Made by a program: the position numbers and the translations under genes. Of a stretch of DNA of 64,000 nt, positions 51,289 to 60,709 are shown piece by piece (the first letter of the stretch is position 1; every line of letters starts with the position of its first letter). Origin of the DNA: UBA8337 sp965221415 (GTDB lineage Bacteria; Pseudomonadota; Alphaproteobacteria; RS24). The notes beneath the pieces were generated by a model, which saw only the letters and a list, made by a program, of their open reading frames with translations, did not search any database and was not told where the DNA came from. The DNA is taken from NCBI GenBank assembly GCA_965221415.1, contig OZ244887.1, positions 1,778,358 to 1,842,357 on the forward strand, written 5' to 3'.

Positions 51289-52650
51289 ATGTCGGGCAAC
51301 CTACCCAATATGATTTCAAAAGGACACGTATCTCGTCTGTTTCCCTCACTTAGTGAGACAAATAAGGAGATGCGCGCAACATCTACATTCTTGTCCGTGA
51401 TAAGGGGTGTGCCCGAATTATTGTCGGTTCTCGTCTCATCAATAGGGGTGTCCATAAATGATAGAACGACGCTGCAAGCCTATACTGAGGTAATTCCGAC
51501 AAAGGGGCTTGATAAAGAATACCGACCTGATGGATTGCTTTACGTAAAAAACAGAAAAGTTTGGAGCTGTTTTATCGAAGCGAAGGTTGGCAAGTCAGAG
51601 TTGGAAAGCAGTCAGCTTGAGCATTACGTCAGGTTGGCGAAGCTCAACGGCGTTGACGCGGTCTTGACCATTAGCAATGAGTTTTCTGCGCGCCTAGACC
51701 AGTCGCCAGTCGAATTAAGTCGCCGCACACTTGGTAAGATTAGACTTCTACATTTGTCATGGCGCGAAATCCTATCAACTTCTGAGGGGATGCTTTCCTC
51801 GGGTCAAAACTTGGATAGGGAAAAGAGGTTTCTTCTGGAGGAATTTGCAAGGTTTCTAAGAGACCAAGGCGTAGGCAATACGGATTTCTCGGCGATGCCA
51901 AGGGCATGGGCGGAGTTGAACGATAAAATTTCAGCTAAAACGAAAATATCTCACAGAGACCCGAGCCTTTACGATGTGGCCACCGCCCTACAACAACAAT
52001 ATTCTGAGATGGCAATTATTCTTACTGAACATTTGGGGGTGCAGTGCAAATTGCGGCTTAGTCGGGACGAGAAAAAAGACCGACATAAATGGACTGAAAG
52101 GATACAAAAAAATATCGCCTCATCGGGTGTGAGTTATGCCACGTTTGAAATTCCAAATGCAGCAGCAGATTTAAACGTTCAAGTCGATATAGGCAGAGGC
52201 TCAATTCGTATGTCAGTTGAACTGTGGCAGCTTGCGCCGAAAAAAACGCCATATGGAAAGGCCGCTTGGGTTGTGAACCAAATTCCAGACATCAATCGGG
52301 GCAACCTCCTGATGTCAATACGGTGGAATACCAGAGCAAAAAATTTGGACATAAAGGCGAGCGAGTTATCGCGCGAGGTATTTAAGGGTCATTCTGCGGG
52401 CGTTAAATCAATATCTATCAAGAGGGTTACAAGCGACCAAGGAAAATTCAAATCAAGGAAGAAGTTTGTCAAACAGATTGAGCAAGAGCTTACTTCATTT
52501 TACGATGATGCAGTCCAACACCTAAAACCCTATGTCGCCAAAGCGCCATCCCCGAAAATGCCCCGCCAATCAAATATCGGCTCAAATATCAGCCAAGGTG
52601 CGCATAAGGGATACGAACCCAATATTCCCGATTTCCTTAAAAGAATTTAA
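51289..52650 (+). CDS. PD-(D/E)XK-nuclease-like protein of unknown role, next to tRNA-Gly
   Basis: A 453-residue protein. The N-terminal part has a PD-(D/E)XK-type core: D81 in YRPDGLLYV, E97-A-K99 in CFIEAKVG and Q109 in SQLEHYVRL, with a preceding acidic helix. The C-terminal part (about 215-420) is a second domain rich in Lys and Arg (LRLSRDEKKDRHKWTER, WQLAPKKTPYGKAAW) that I do not recognise. Codon and base use are more AT-rich than all neighbours, with AGA, AGG and ATA codons frequent. It begins 95 bases after tRNA-Gly, a common integration site. It may be an acquired defence or restriction-type gene. GGAG lies 9 bases before the ATG. Confidence 0.7.
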   Translation: MSGNLPNMISKGHVSRLFPSLSETNKEMRATSTFLSVIRGVPELLSVLVSSIGVSINDRTTLQAYTEVIPTKGLDKEYRPDGLLYVKNRKVWSCFIEAKVGKSELESSQLEHYVRLAKLNGVDAVLTISNEFSARLDQSPVELSRRTLGKIRLLHLSWREILSTSEGMLSSGQNLDREKRFLLEEFARFLRDQGVGNTDFSAMPRAWAELNDKISAKTKISHRDPSLYDVATALQQQYSEMAIILTEHLGVQCKLRLSRDEKKDRHKWTERIQKNIASSGVSYATFEIPNAAADLNVQVDIGRGSIRMSVELWQLAPKKTPYGKAAWVVNQIPDINRGNLLMSIRWNTRAKNLDIKASELSREVFKGHSAGVKSISIKRVTSDQGKFKSRKKFVKQIEQELTSFYDDAVQHLKPYVAKAPSPKMPRQSNIGSNISQGAHKGYEPNIPDFLKRI

Positions 52651-52660
52651 ATTTGCGCGT

Positions 52661-53164
52661 TTAGCCCTTCTTCTTGTCGCGAGTCTTGAGCGTCACAAAG
52701 TTCGCCGTCGACGACCCCGTCGCCAAAAGCACACCCTCGCTATCATACAGCGCACCCTCAACAAAACCAACCGAGCGACCCCGCCGCACAACCCACCCCA
52801 CAGCATAAAGCCGCCCGGGTCGTGCCGGTGCCATCATCGATACTTTCAGCTCAAGCGTCGGCGAAATCTGACCCCAGTCCAAATTAAGCCCGATGGCAAA
52901 TGCCATCGCATCATCCAGCATCGCCGCGACATTGCCGCCCTGAATGCCGCCCCATTTATTGCACAGGTGGTCGCCCGCCTGAAACGCCATCTCAACAATC
53001 CCGCGTTCTACATCAACCGCCAATAATTCTAGCCCCAAATGCGCCGAGCTGGGCGACGGCTTATCAGACGCAGCCTTCACATTGGGCGGCCAATCCTCAA
53101 CCGCCACACGAAACCCATCGCGCGGCGTGCCGAACACGCTGACATCTAATTTTGTGTGATCCAT
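52661..53164 (-). CDS. PaaI-type hotdog-fold thioesterase family protein
   Basis: A 167-residue protein with a hotdog domain: HLCNKWGGIQGGNVAAMLDDAMAFAIG, the usual PaaI substrate helix, followed by PTLELKVSMMAPARPGRLYAVGWVVRRGRSVGFVEG. It likely hydrolyses acyl- or aryl-CoA thioesters. It converges with the nuclease-like gene and precedes nothing else in its orientation. Confidence 0.85.
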   Translation of the reverse strand: MDHTKLDVSVFGTPRDGFRVAVEDWPPNVKAASDKPSPSSAHLGLELLAVDVERGIVEMAFQAGDHLCNKWGGIQGGNVAAMLDDAMAFAIGLNLDWGQISPTLELKVSMMAPARPGRLYAVGWVVRRGRSVGFVEGALYDSEGVLLATGSSTANFVTLKTRDKKKG

Positions 53165-53197
53165 AAGTTACTCCCCCATTCCCCTAAAACATAACCT

Positions 53198-53887
53198 CTA
53201 TAGGCCGAGACAGTAGCCGCCCTCAACCGTAAGCAGTAATTGCGCATCCGACGGGTCGGTTTCTATTTTTTGCCGCAACCGATAAATATGCGTCTCCAAT
53301 GTATGCGTCGAGACTTGGTCGCTATACCCCCAGACCTCGTGCAGCAGCGTTTCACGCGCCACAGCCTGATGCGCCGCACGGTGCAAAAACTTCAAAATAT
53401 TCGTCTCTTTTTCCGTCAGCCGCACTTTCTCATCGCTGCCGCGTCGCTGCAACGTTTTCACCGCAGGGCGAAAATCATACGGGCCGATGGCCAAGACAGC
53501 GTCCTCTGAGTTTTCGCGGCTGCGCAAATGCGCCCGCATCCGCGCCAATAATACGCCAAAACGAAACGGCTTGGTGACATAATCATTAGCGCCCGCATCA
53601 AGCCCCAATATCGCATCCGCATCGCTCGCTTCGCCCGTCAGCATGATAATCGGCGTGGTGATTTTCTGTGCGCGGATAAGCTTGCACGTCTCGCGCCCAT
53701 CTTGGTCGGGCAGGCCGACATCCAGCAAAATTAAATCAAAACTTTCGGCGCGGGTTTTCTCTAGCCCTTGCTTGGCACTTTCAACGCGCAGCAGCTCAAA
53801 CTCATCGTGCAAAGAGAACTGCTCCTCTAGCACTTCAACCAGATTATCATCGTCTTCGATTAATAAAATTTTGATTCTGGTCGACAT
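53198..53887 (-). CDS. OmpR-family response regulator
   Basis: A 229-residue protein with an N-terminal receiver: acidic pocket E11-D12-D13, phospho-acceptor D56 in LILLDVGLPDQDG, Thr in IIMLTGEASDAD and Lys in DYVTKPF. The C-terminal winged helix has LTEKETNILKFLHRA and STHTLETHIYRLRQKIE. ATG 53887 has AGGTGG upstream; a further 33 in-frame codons lack support. No sensor kinase gene is adjacent, so it is an orphan in this window. It is divergent from the L,D-transpeptidase-like gene. Confidence 0.92.
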   Translation of the reverse strand: MSTRIKILLIEDDDNLVEVLEEQFSLHDEFELLRVESAKQGLEKTRAESFDLILLDVGLPDQDGRETCKLIRAQKITTPIIMLTGEASDADAILGLDAGANDYVTKPFRFGVLLARMRAHLRSRENSEDAVLAIGPYDFRPAVKTLQRRGSDEKVRLTEKETNILKFLHRAAHQAVARETLLHEVWGYSDQVSTHTLETHIYRLRQKIETDPSDAQLLLTVEGGYCLGL

Positions 53888-53996
53888 AACATACCACCTA
53901 TTCTCATACACATCCTTTAGGGACGTGCGCACTCTACACATTGCGTGCGCTGGGCGCACTGTGCCTAATTTTCGCACACACGACAAGTTTTAACGC

Positions 53997-54587
53997 ATGC
54001 GACACATTGTGTTATGTCGCGTTTTGCTTGCGATAAACCGCAAAGCTAGCCAAGCTATCCCCATGTTTGAGCAAACGATACACGTCACCCCCCAAAAAAG
54101 CGCGCGCCATGCGGGCGTGTTGCAATTTGGCACGCATCGCGCACGGTGTGCGCTCGGACAAGGTGGCGTGACTCAAAAAAAGCGCGAAGGTGACCAAAAA
54201 ACCCCCCTTGGGCGATTTTTGCTGCGCCGTCTCTGGCGACGCGCAGACCGCGTCACGGGTCTTAAAACAGGTTTTGAAATACATGAAATATCGCAGAAAA
54301 GCGGCTGGTGCGACGACTCTGGACACACTGCCTATAACCGCGCGATTACCCTGCCATGCGCCGCCCATCACGAAAAATTATGGCGCCAAGACGGATTATA
54401 CGATGTGTTTTTCGAGCTTGGCTATAATGATACCCCCCCCAAACCCCAAAAGGGCAGCGCGATTTTCTTACATTTACAAAAAAACAATTTTCAGCCGACG
54501 CTAGGCTGTGTCGCGGTGAGTTGGAACAGTATGGATTTCATCCTGCACCACGCCCGCCCGGGATGTTTTTTACACATCCACAAATAA
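53997..54587 (+). CDS. L,D-transpeptidase (YkuD-like) family protein
   Basis: A protein of up to 196 residues. The YkuD core is visible: GVTQKKREGDQKTPLGRF at the front, then IFLHLQ and the catalytic-type PTLGCVAVS, equivalent to the His..(S/T)xGC.. motif with the nucleophile Cys. No signal peptide is clear. The start is uncertain: ATG 53997, or ATG 54063 which begins close to the domain; neither has a strong ribosome-binding site. It may crosslink or remodel peptidoglycan. The divergent response regulator may control it. Confidence 0.8.
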   Translation: MRHIVLCRVLLAINRKASQAIPMFEQTIHVTPQKSARHAGVLQFGTHRARCALGQGGVTQKKREGDQKTPLGRFLLRRLWRRADRVTGLKTGFEIHEISQKSGWCDDSGHTAYNRAITLPCAAHHEKLWRQDGLYDVFFELGYNDTPPKPQKGSAIFLHLQKNNFQPTLGCVAVSWNSMDFILHHARPGCFLHIHK

Positions 54588-54614
54588 GCTTGAAGCAGCC
54601 GCATTTCTGCGAGT

Positions 54615-55322
54615 TTATGTGCCATCGCGCGCGCCAAAAAGCGCCGTCCCGACACGGATATGCGTCGCCCCGAGGCCAACGCCGACCGCAAAATCGCCTG
54701 ACATGCCCATCGACAATCCCGCAACACCAATTTGCGCCGCGAGCTTGCCCAAAAGAGCAAAATACGGCCCCGCCGCTTGGTCAATCGGCGGGATACACAT
54801 CAGCCCCTCAATCGTCAGCCCCGTTTTTTGACATAAATCGTGAAATTCCACCAAATTTTGCGGTAAAACACCCGATTTTTGCGCTTCCGCGCCAATATTG
54901 ACCTGAATATACAAGCGCGGAAACCCTTCTTCATCGGCATATGGCGCAAGACTATGCACAAGCTTTTCGCGGTCGAGCGTCTGAATAACATCGAACAGCG
55001 CAACAGCCTGTTTGGTTTTATTGCTTTGCAGCGGCCCCACCAAATGCAGCTCGATATCGCGGGTTTGATTCCCCGCCGCGCGCCTAACATCAGGCCATTT
55101 CTGCGCTGCCTCTTGGACGCGATTTTCACCAAAATGGCGCACCCCTAAATCGATAAACGGCTGAATATCCGCCGCCGTCTTGGTTTTTGAAATCGCCACC
55201 AAAGTGACATCGGCACGCACACGCCCCGCCCCCTCAGCAGCGGCTTGAATATCGGCCTCAACCGCCGCTAATTTTTCGGCCAGCGTAGAGTCGGGGGCAG
55301 ATGTGTGGTGCGTCATTTCCAT
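54615..55322 (-). CDS. YggS family PLP-homeostasis protein
   Basis: A 235-residue alanine-racemase-fold protein without racemase domain: VTLVAISKTKTAADIQPFIDLG with the PLP-binding Lys, FGENRVQEAAQKW, LHLVGPLQSNKTKQAV and LSMGMSGDFAVGVGLGATHIRVGTALFG. It controls free PLP and amino-acid balance. It is divergent from the ThiE-like gene. Confidence 0.93.
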   Translation of the reverse strand: MEMTHHTSAPDSTLAEKLAAVEADIQAAAEGAGRVRADVTLVAISKTKTAADIQPFIDLGVRHFGENRVQEAAQKWPDVRRAAGNQTRDIELHLVGPLQSNKTKQAVALFDVIQTLDREKLVHSLAPYADEEGFPRLYIQVNIGAEAQKSGVLPQNLVEFHDLCQKTGLTIEGLMCIPPIDQAAGPYFALLGKLAAQIGVAGLSMGMSGDFAVGVGLGATHIRVGTALFGARDGT

Positions 55323-55402
55323 TATGCCTTTTGATATATCGTGTTAGCTTGCATACCAAGCTATCGCCCGCACGCAGACCACACAAGACGGAAAATGCCC
55401 CC

Positions 55403-55960
55403 ATGCGACACCTCATGCTTTCAGACCGCCATAAATGCCCCGATTGGCGCGCCGCTTTAGACGCCACATTGTCCACTGGCAACACAGGGCTTGTGTTGCG
55501 CGATTACGATGCCCCCAACCGTGCGGGCTTGGCTGCCGCCATGGCCGCGTATTGCGCAGAGCGCCAGATTTATTTTGCCATCGCTGGCGATATTCGCCTC
55601 GCCCACGCGCATGGTGCGGCGTTTCACTGCCCGTCTTATTTGCTCGCCCGCCCCGCCGCACGCCTCGCCCCGCCCGCGCCAGATGACAGTGCGGCGGTTC
55701 ATAATGGCGCAGAAATCTTAGCCGCCGCACGGGGTGGCTTCAGCACTGTTTTTCTATCGCCGATTTTCACGACCAGTAGCCACCCCCACGCCCGCCCGCT
55801 CGGCATTTTAGCCGCGCAACGACTGGCACGCACCGCCCGCCGCCTTAATTTGCGGGTCATCGCGCTGGGCGGCATGGATGCACGCAAATTGCATCGGCTT
55901 GACCCGAATGGTGCAGTCTTTGACGGCTTTGCGGCGATTGACGCGTTTGCATCTTCTTGA
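55403..55960 (+). CDS. Thiamine-phosphate synthase-like (ThiE/TenI) protein
   Basis: A 185-residue TIM-barrel protein: FAIAGDIRLAHAHGAAFHCPS, STVFLSPIFTTSSHPHARPLG (the ThiE/TenI phosphate-loop region) and LNLRVIALGGMDARKL. The family makes thiamine phosphate from HMP-PP and a thiazole phosphate, or aromatises the thiazole (TenI). The loop reads SPIF.TSSHP rather than the classical GP(I/V)F.T.TK, so catalytic ThiE activity is uncertain. The ATG at 55403 is favoured; an open extension to 55301 overlaps YggS. Confidence 0.75.
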   Translation: MRHLMLSDRHKCPDWRAALDATLSTGNTGLVLRDYDAPNRAGLAAAMAAYCAERQIYFAIAGDIRLAHAHGAAFHCPSYLLARPAARLAPPAPDDSAAVHNGAEILAAARGGFSTVFLSPIFTTSSHPHARPLGILAAQRLARTARRLNLRVIALGGMDARKLHRLDPNGAVFDGFAAIDAFASS

Positions 55961-56031
55961 GGCCTCTTTACATTTGCCTGCCATCACCATAATAGTGAAC
56001 CGATATAAGCTCACGCCCCATCGGGTTTTTA

Positions 56032-56580
56032 ATGGATATACTCATGACCACTTCTTGCTTGCGTTTTTCGTCCCCCACGCCGCTCACCTTATGCGTTGTA
56101 TTGCTGCTGACCGCCTGCAGCGCGACGATTGAACAAGACTACCCCACCATCGATGAAAGCGGCATCCCCGACAGCGGCTCGGTGCTAGAATTGTTTTCTT
56201 GGGGACAAGATGAGGAAACCGCAAATACGACGGGTACCGCCAGCACCCCGCGCGGGATTAGCGTCAATGCTGATATGTGGCGTGCCGCCCTTGATACGAT
56301 ACGGTTCATGCCCCTCAGCAGCGCCGACCCCGTGGGCGGCACCATCATCAGCGATTGGTATAATGACCCCGGCGCGGCAGGCGAGCGCGTGAAAGTCAAC
56401 ATCGTCATCACCAGCCTCGACTTGCGCGCCGATGGCCTGCGTGTGTCGATTTTTCGTGAAAAACAAGTCAATAATCGTTGGACATCGGTTGCGGCTTCGG
56501 CGCAGGCCGCACGACAAATGGAAAACATTATCCTAACCCGTGCGCGTGACTTTAAAATCGCACGGCGTGTCCAGCCCTAG
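56032..56580 (+). CDS. DUF3576 lipoprotein
   Basis: A 182-residue protein with a lipoprotein signal (hydrophobic LTLCVVLLLTAC, lipobox LTAC) and the DUF3576 core LWRAALDTIRFMPLSSADPVGGTIISDWY-like segment at about 85-115, then VNIVITSLDLRADGLRVSIF. Its function is unknown; it sits directly upstream of leuS, as in many alphaproteobacteria. The start may be the ATG at 56032 or at 56044; both precede the signal helix. Confidence 0.9.
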   Translation: MDILMTTSCLRFSSPTPLTLCVVLLLTACSATIEQDYPTIDESGIPDSGSVLELFSWGQDEETANTTGTASTPRGISVNADMWRAALDTIRFMPLSSADPVGGTIISDWYNDPGAAGERVKVNIVITSLDLRADGLRVSIFREKQVNNRWTSVAASAQAARQMENIILTRARDFKIARRVQP

Positions 56581-56592
56581 TGAGGAGCGCAG

Positions 56593-59175
56593 ATGTCGCG
56601 TTATGACCCATCCGAGCACGAAGCTGGTTGGCAAGCCGCATGGGATGATGCCGATTGTTTCGCGGCCGAAGACAGCACCAGCGACAAGCCCAAATATTAT
56701 GTCTTAGAAATGTTCCCCTATCCATCGGGGCGCATTCATATGGGTCATGTGCGCAATTACGCCATGGGTGATGTCGTCGCACGGTTTAAAAAAGCGCAAG
56801 GCTTTAACGTGCTGCATCCGATGGGGTGGGATGCGTTTGGCATGCCCGCCGAAAACGCCGCCATGGCCGAAAACACCCATCCTGGCACATGGACATATGC
56901 CAATATTGATGCGATGCGCGCGCAGCTGAAAAAGCTCGGCCTATCGATTGATTGGACGCGCGAGTTTGCAACTTGCGAGCCGAGCTATTACGCCCATGAG
57001 CAAGCGATGTTTCTCGACTTTGTCGCCGCCGACCTCGTCGACCGACGCGAAAGCGTGGTCAATTGGGACCCGGTTGACCAAACCGTGCTGGCCAATGAAC
57101 AAGTGATTGATGGGGTGGGGTGGCGCTCGGGCGCACCCGTTGAGCAGCGACGCTTGACGCAATGGTTTTTGAAAATCTCCGACCATGCGGGCGACTTGCT
57201 CGACGCGCTCGACGGGCTAGAACGCTGGCCTGAAAAAGTGCGCACCATGCAAGCCAATTGGATTGGCCGCTCGGAAGGCCTTGCCTGTAGTTTTAGATTT
57301 TGCGAAAAAATAGACGGCTTTGAGGCGTTAGAAATCTATACCACGCGCCCTGATACGCTTTATGGGGCAAGCTTTTGCGCCATATCGCCCGACCATCCTT
57401 TGGCCATCCAGCTTGCGCGCGAAAACGATGCGGTGGCAGATTTTCGCGCAGCTTGCGCACAGCGCGGCACGTCAGAAGCCGATATCGAAGCTGGCGAAAA
57501 ACACGGCATTGATACGGGTCTGCGGGTCATCCACCCCCTCGATGACGGCTGGGAGCTGCCCGTCTATATCGCTAATTTTGTGCTGATGGGCTATGGCACA
57601 GGCGCGATTTTTGCCTGCCCCGCCCACGACCAACGCGACCTTGATTTTGCCCATAAATACAAGCTGCCTGTGCGCACGGTTGTCGCCCCAAAAGACACAC
57701 CAGATAAACAAGCTAAAGATTTTAGCGTTACCGACACCGCTTATCTCGGCGACGGGGTGATGATTAATTCGGGCTCGCTCGACGGGCTGACACCGCAAGC
57801 TGCGCGCACGAAAATCATCGCGCAATTCGAAGCCGATGGCACGGGTCACAAAAAAATCAATTATCGGCTGCGCGATTGGGGCATTTCGCGCCAACGCTAT
57901 TGGGGCTGCCCCATCCCGATTATTTTATGCGATACATGCGGCACTGTGCCTGTGCCACGCGACCAATTACCGGTGACGTTGCCCGACGATATCAGCTTTG
58001 AAAAACCTGGCAATCCGCTCGACCATCACCCGAGCTGGAAGCATGTGGACTGCCCCGCGTGCGGTGCGCGCGCCTTGCGCGAGACCGATACGTTCGACAC
58101 ATTTATCGATAGCAGTTGGTATTTTGCCCGCTTCACTGGCTTGAACGACACCGCCCCGACAGACCGCGACGCAGTCGATTATTGGCTGCCCGTCGATCAA
58201 TATATTGGCGGCATTGAACATGCGATTTTGCATCTTTTATATGCGCGGTTTTATACCCGCGCCATGCAAAAAACCGGCCATGTGGGGTTAACAGAGCCGT
58301 TTGACGGATTGTTCACCCAAGGCATGGTGTGCCACGAAACCTATCGCGCCCCCGACGGCCAATGGTGCGCACCGCAAGATATTACACACACACCAGACGG
58401 TGCGGTGCTGGCCAGTGACGAGACCGTGAAAGTCGACATTGGCGGCATTGAGAAAATGTCCAAATCGAAAAAAAATGTCGTCGACCCAGACGATATTATC
58501 GCCTCTTATGGTGCCGATACCGCGCGCTGGTTTATGCTGTCCGACAGCCCGCCCGAGCGCGACGTGCAATGGACGCAAGACGGCATTGAAGGCGCATGGC
58601 GTTATGTGCAGCGCCTCTGGCGACTGTTCGATGAGGCGCGTGATTTAGCACCTTTTTCTCAAACGATAGACCCCCCAAAGGGAGAGGCCGCGATGGTGCT
58701 TTACCGTGATGTGCAAACGGGCATTGACGCGATAACGCAAGAGCTGAGCGCGCTCGGCTTTAACCGTGCGGTGGCGCGCGCCTATGAGTTGACCAATGCG
58801 CTGTCGGGCTTCACGCCACAAACCGATGAAGACAAAAGCACTTATCTTTATGGACTGGCGCAGCTTGCCCATCTCATCTGCCCGATGATGCCGCATTTGG
58901 CAGAAAGCGCGTGGCAGATTATCGGCGGCACGGGGTTGCTCGCCGAAGCCGCATGGCCGAAAGCCGACACCGCCGTGCTGGTGCGCGACGAGGTGACGCT
59001 GCCCGTGCAAATAAATGGCAAAAAGCGCGGCGAAATTACTATTCCCAAAGATGCCGATAACGCTATGATTGAAGCGATGGCTTTGGCCGAGCCGCAAGTG
59101 GAGAAGTTTATTGACGGCAAAGAGATTAAAAAAACGATTATCGTACCGGGGCGGATTATCAATCTTGTCCTCTAG
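56593..59175 (+). CDS. leuS: Leucyl-tRNA synthetase
   Basis: An 860-residue class Ia synthetase with HIGH box HMGH in PYPSGRIHMGHVRNYAMGD, an editing domain (about 225-420) with DTLYGASFCAISPDHPLA and the AHDQRDLDFA segment, the LRDWGISRQRYWGCPIP signature and the KMSKS box (IEKMSKSKKNVVDP). It charges tRNA-Leu and edits misactivated amino acids. GGAG precedes the ATG, 12 bases after the DUF3576 stop. Confidence 0.97.
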   Translation: MSRYDPSEHEAGWQAAWDDADCFAAEDSTSDKPKYYVLEMFPYPSGRIHMGHVRNYAMGDVVARFKKAQGFNVLHPMGWDAFGMPAENAAMAENTHPGTWTYANIDAMRAQLKKLGLSIDWTREFATCEPSYYAHEQAMFLDFVAADLVDRRESVVNWDPVDQTVLANEQVIDGVGWRSGAPVEQRRLTQWFLKISDHAGDLLDALDGLERWPEKVRTMQANWIGRSEGLACSFRFCEKIDGFEALEIYTTRPDTLYGASFCAISPDHPLAIQLARENDAVADFRAACAQRGTSEADIEAGEKHGIDTGLRVIHPLDDGWELPVYIANFVLMGYGTGAIFACPAHDQRDLDFAHKYKLPVRTVVAPKDTPDKQAKDFSVTDTAYLGDGVMINSGSLDGLTPQAARTKIIAQFEADGTGHKKINYRLRDWGISRQRYWGCPIPIILCDTCGTVPVPRDQLPVTLPDDISFEKPGNPLDHHPSWKHVDCPACGARALRETDTFDTFIDSSWYFARFTGLNDTAPTDRDAVDYWLPVDQYIGGIEHAILHLLYARFYTRAMQKTGHVGLTEPFDGLFTQGMVCHETYRAPDGQWCAPQDITHTPDGAVLASDETVKVDIGGIEKMSKSKKNVVDPDDIIASYGADTARWFMLSDSPPERDVQWTQDGIEGAWRYVQRLWRLFDEARDLAPFSQTIDPPKGEAAMVLYRDVQTGIDAITQELSALGFNRAVARAYELTNALSGFTPQTDEDKSTYLYGLAQLAHLICPMMPHLAESAWQIIGGTGLLAEAAWPKADTAVLVRDEVTLPVQINGKKRGEITIPKDADNAMIEAMALAEPQVEKFIDGKEIKKTIIVPGRIINLVL

Positions 59176-59635
59176 AGGTGCGCTCGTTTTGGTGGTGAGC
59201 TTGCTGGTCAGTGCCTGCGGGTTTCAGCCGATTCATAAAATCCACCCGCACAGCAATATATTGGCTAGCTTGCAAATCCCCGATACTGCGTTGGGACGTG
59301 CTTTAGACCAAAACCTGCGCCAGCGTTTAGCCCTTGGGCAAGGCGCATGGAACGCGCAGATTTCCATTGAGGAAACCCGCGAAGAAACCCAAATTAACCC
59401 GCAAGGCATCGCGCAACGTTGGCGGATGCACCACACTGTGACGCTGCACTTGACCCACACGCCCACCAATAAAACCCGCACCATAAAGTTTAACGAACAG
59501 CAATCTATGACGCGCGGGAGCAGTGGCGCAGACGATATCACCCGCCAACGCGCGCTTGGTGAACTGGCAATGCAACGCATCACCGAAAAAATATTGGCAA
59601 GCCTCGCCGCCCTGCCAGAAAACCCAACGCCATGA
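59165..59635 (+). CDS. lptE: LPS-assembly lipoprotein LptE
   Basis: About 156 residues from a TTG start at 59165, which overlaps the leuS end by 11 bases. That start yields a standard lipoprotein signal (SSRGALVLVVSLLVSAC, lipobox VSAC, then GFQPIH). Longer in-frame starts inside leuS lack support. LptE plugs the LptD barrel in the outer membrane and delivers LPS to the surface. Position after leuS and before holA is the usual one. The stop overlaps the holA start (ATGA). Confidence 0.85.
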   Translation: MSSRGALVLVVSLLVSACGFQPIHKIHPHSNILASLQIPDTALGRALDQNLRQRLALGQGAWNAQISIEETREETQINPQGIAQRWRMHHTVTLHLTHTPTNKTRTIKFNEQQSMTRGSSGADDITRQRALGELAMQRITEKILASLAALPENPTP

Positions 59636-60699
59636 AACTGCAAGCCTATAAGGTGGCTGGATTTGTCAGCACGTTAACACCCGCCACGACACCTGCGCTG
59701 ATTTTGGTCTATGGGCCAGACCAAGGCGGCGTGCGCGAAACCTCAAAGGCGATTGTCGCAAAGTTTTTGGGGACAGATTACGACCCGCTGCAATATGTCG
59801 GCTTCACCGACACGCAACTGGCAGGCCAACCCGGCATGGTCGCCGATGAAGCCGCCGCCCTGCCCATGTTCGGCGATCATAAACTCGTGCTGGTGTCGGG
59901 CGCGGGCGGCGCAGCCCCAGAGGCTGCCGAACTTTATCTGGAAAAGGGCGGCGAAATGCCATCTGCCTCACTGGGTGCCTCATTGGTTATTTTTGAAGGC
60001 GGCAATTTAAAACCATCCGCCCCTTTGCGCAAACTCGCTGAAGCCCACCCCCACGCCATGGCGCTGCCATGCTATCCGTTGGAGGCACGCGACATTGCCA
60101 AATTGGTGCGCGCGTTTTTAGAAAAAGAAAATTACCGCATCGAGGCGCAAGCCCTTGATATGATTGCCGCCCGCCTTGGCACTGACCGTGGCATTATTCA
60201 GCGCGAATTAGAACGACTGGTTTTGTTCAAAGGCCCGCTCGATAAAAATGCCACCGCTGGCATGATAAGCGTCGATGATGTCGATGCCGCTTTGGCCGAC
60301 CAGACGCAGGCTGGGTTCGACCGCCTTATCGATAATGTCGCGTTGGGGCGGCTCGATGCTGCCGACCGTGCCTTGGCACGCCTAAGCGAAGCAGGCACGC
60401 ATCCCGCCAGTGCGCTTGTGCCGATGCGCCTGCATTTTCAAACTCTGCATTTAGCGCTCGGGCTGATGGAAAAAGGCACGCCGCCAACCCAAGCTTTAAG
60501 CGCGTTTAAACCGCCGCTCAATTTTCGACGCAAGCCCATGGTCGAAGAACAATTCCGCCTCTGGTCGGCACGCAAATGCGCCCGCGCCTTAACCATTTTA
60601 AACGAAGCCGAGGCCACATGCCGTGGGGCAGCAACGGGGCTGTCGCACGCCCATGCTGGCCAAGCCCTGTTGCGTATCGCACGCGCTGCACGCGCATGA
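59632..60699 (+). CDS. holA: DNA polymerase III subunit delta
   Basis: A 355-residue clamp-loader subunit: an N-terminal AAA+-like domain without a working Walker A (LILVYGPDQGGVRETSKAIV), the FTDTQLAGQPGMVADEAAALPMFGDHKLVLVSGAG segment, and a C-terminal helical domain (LIDNVALGRLDAADRALARLSEAGTHPASAL). It opens the beta clamp. Translation is coupled to lptE by a 4-base overlap. It converges with parB, with 10 bases between the stops. Confidence 0.93.
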   Translation: MKLQAYKVAGFVSTLTPATTPALILVYGPDQGGVRETSKAIVAKFLGTDYDPLQYVGFTDTQLAGQPGMVADEAAALPMFGDHKLVLVSGAGGAAPEAAELYLEKGGEMPSASLGASLVIFEGGNLKPSAPLRKLAEAHPHAMALPCYPLEARDIAKLVRAFLEKENYRIEAQALDMIAARLGTDRGIIQRELERLVLFKGPLDKNATAGMISVDDVDAALADQTQAGFDRLIDNVALGRLDAADRALARLSEAGTHPASALVPMRLHFQTLHLALGLMEKGTPPTQALSAFKPPLNFRRKPMVEEQFRLWSARKCARALTILNEAEATCRGAATGLSHAHAGQALLRIARAARA

Positions 60700-60709
60700 A
60701 CCCCTCTCG

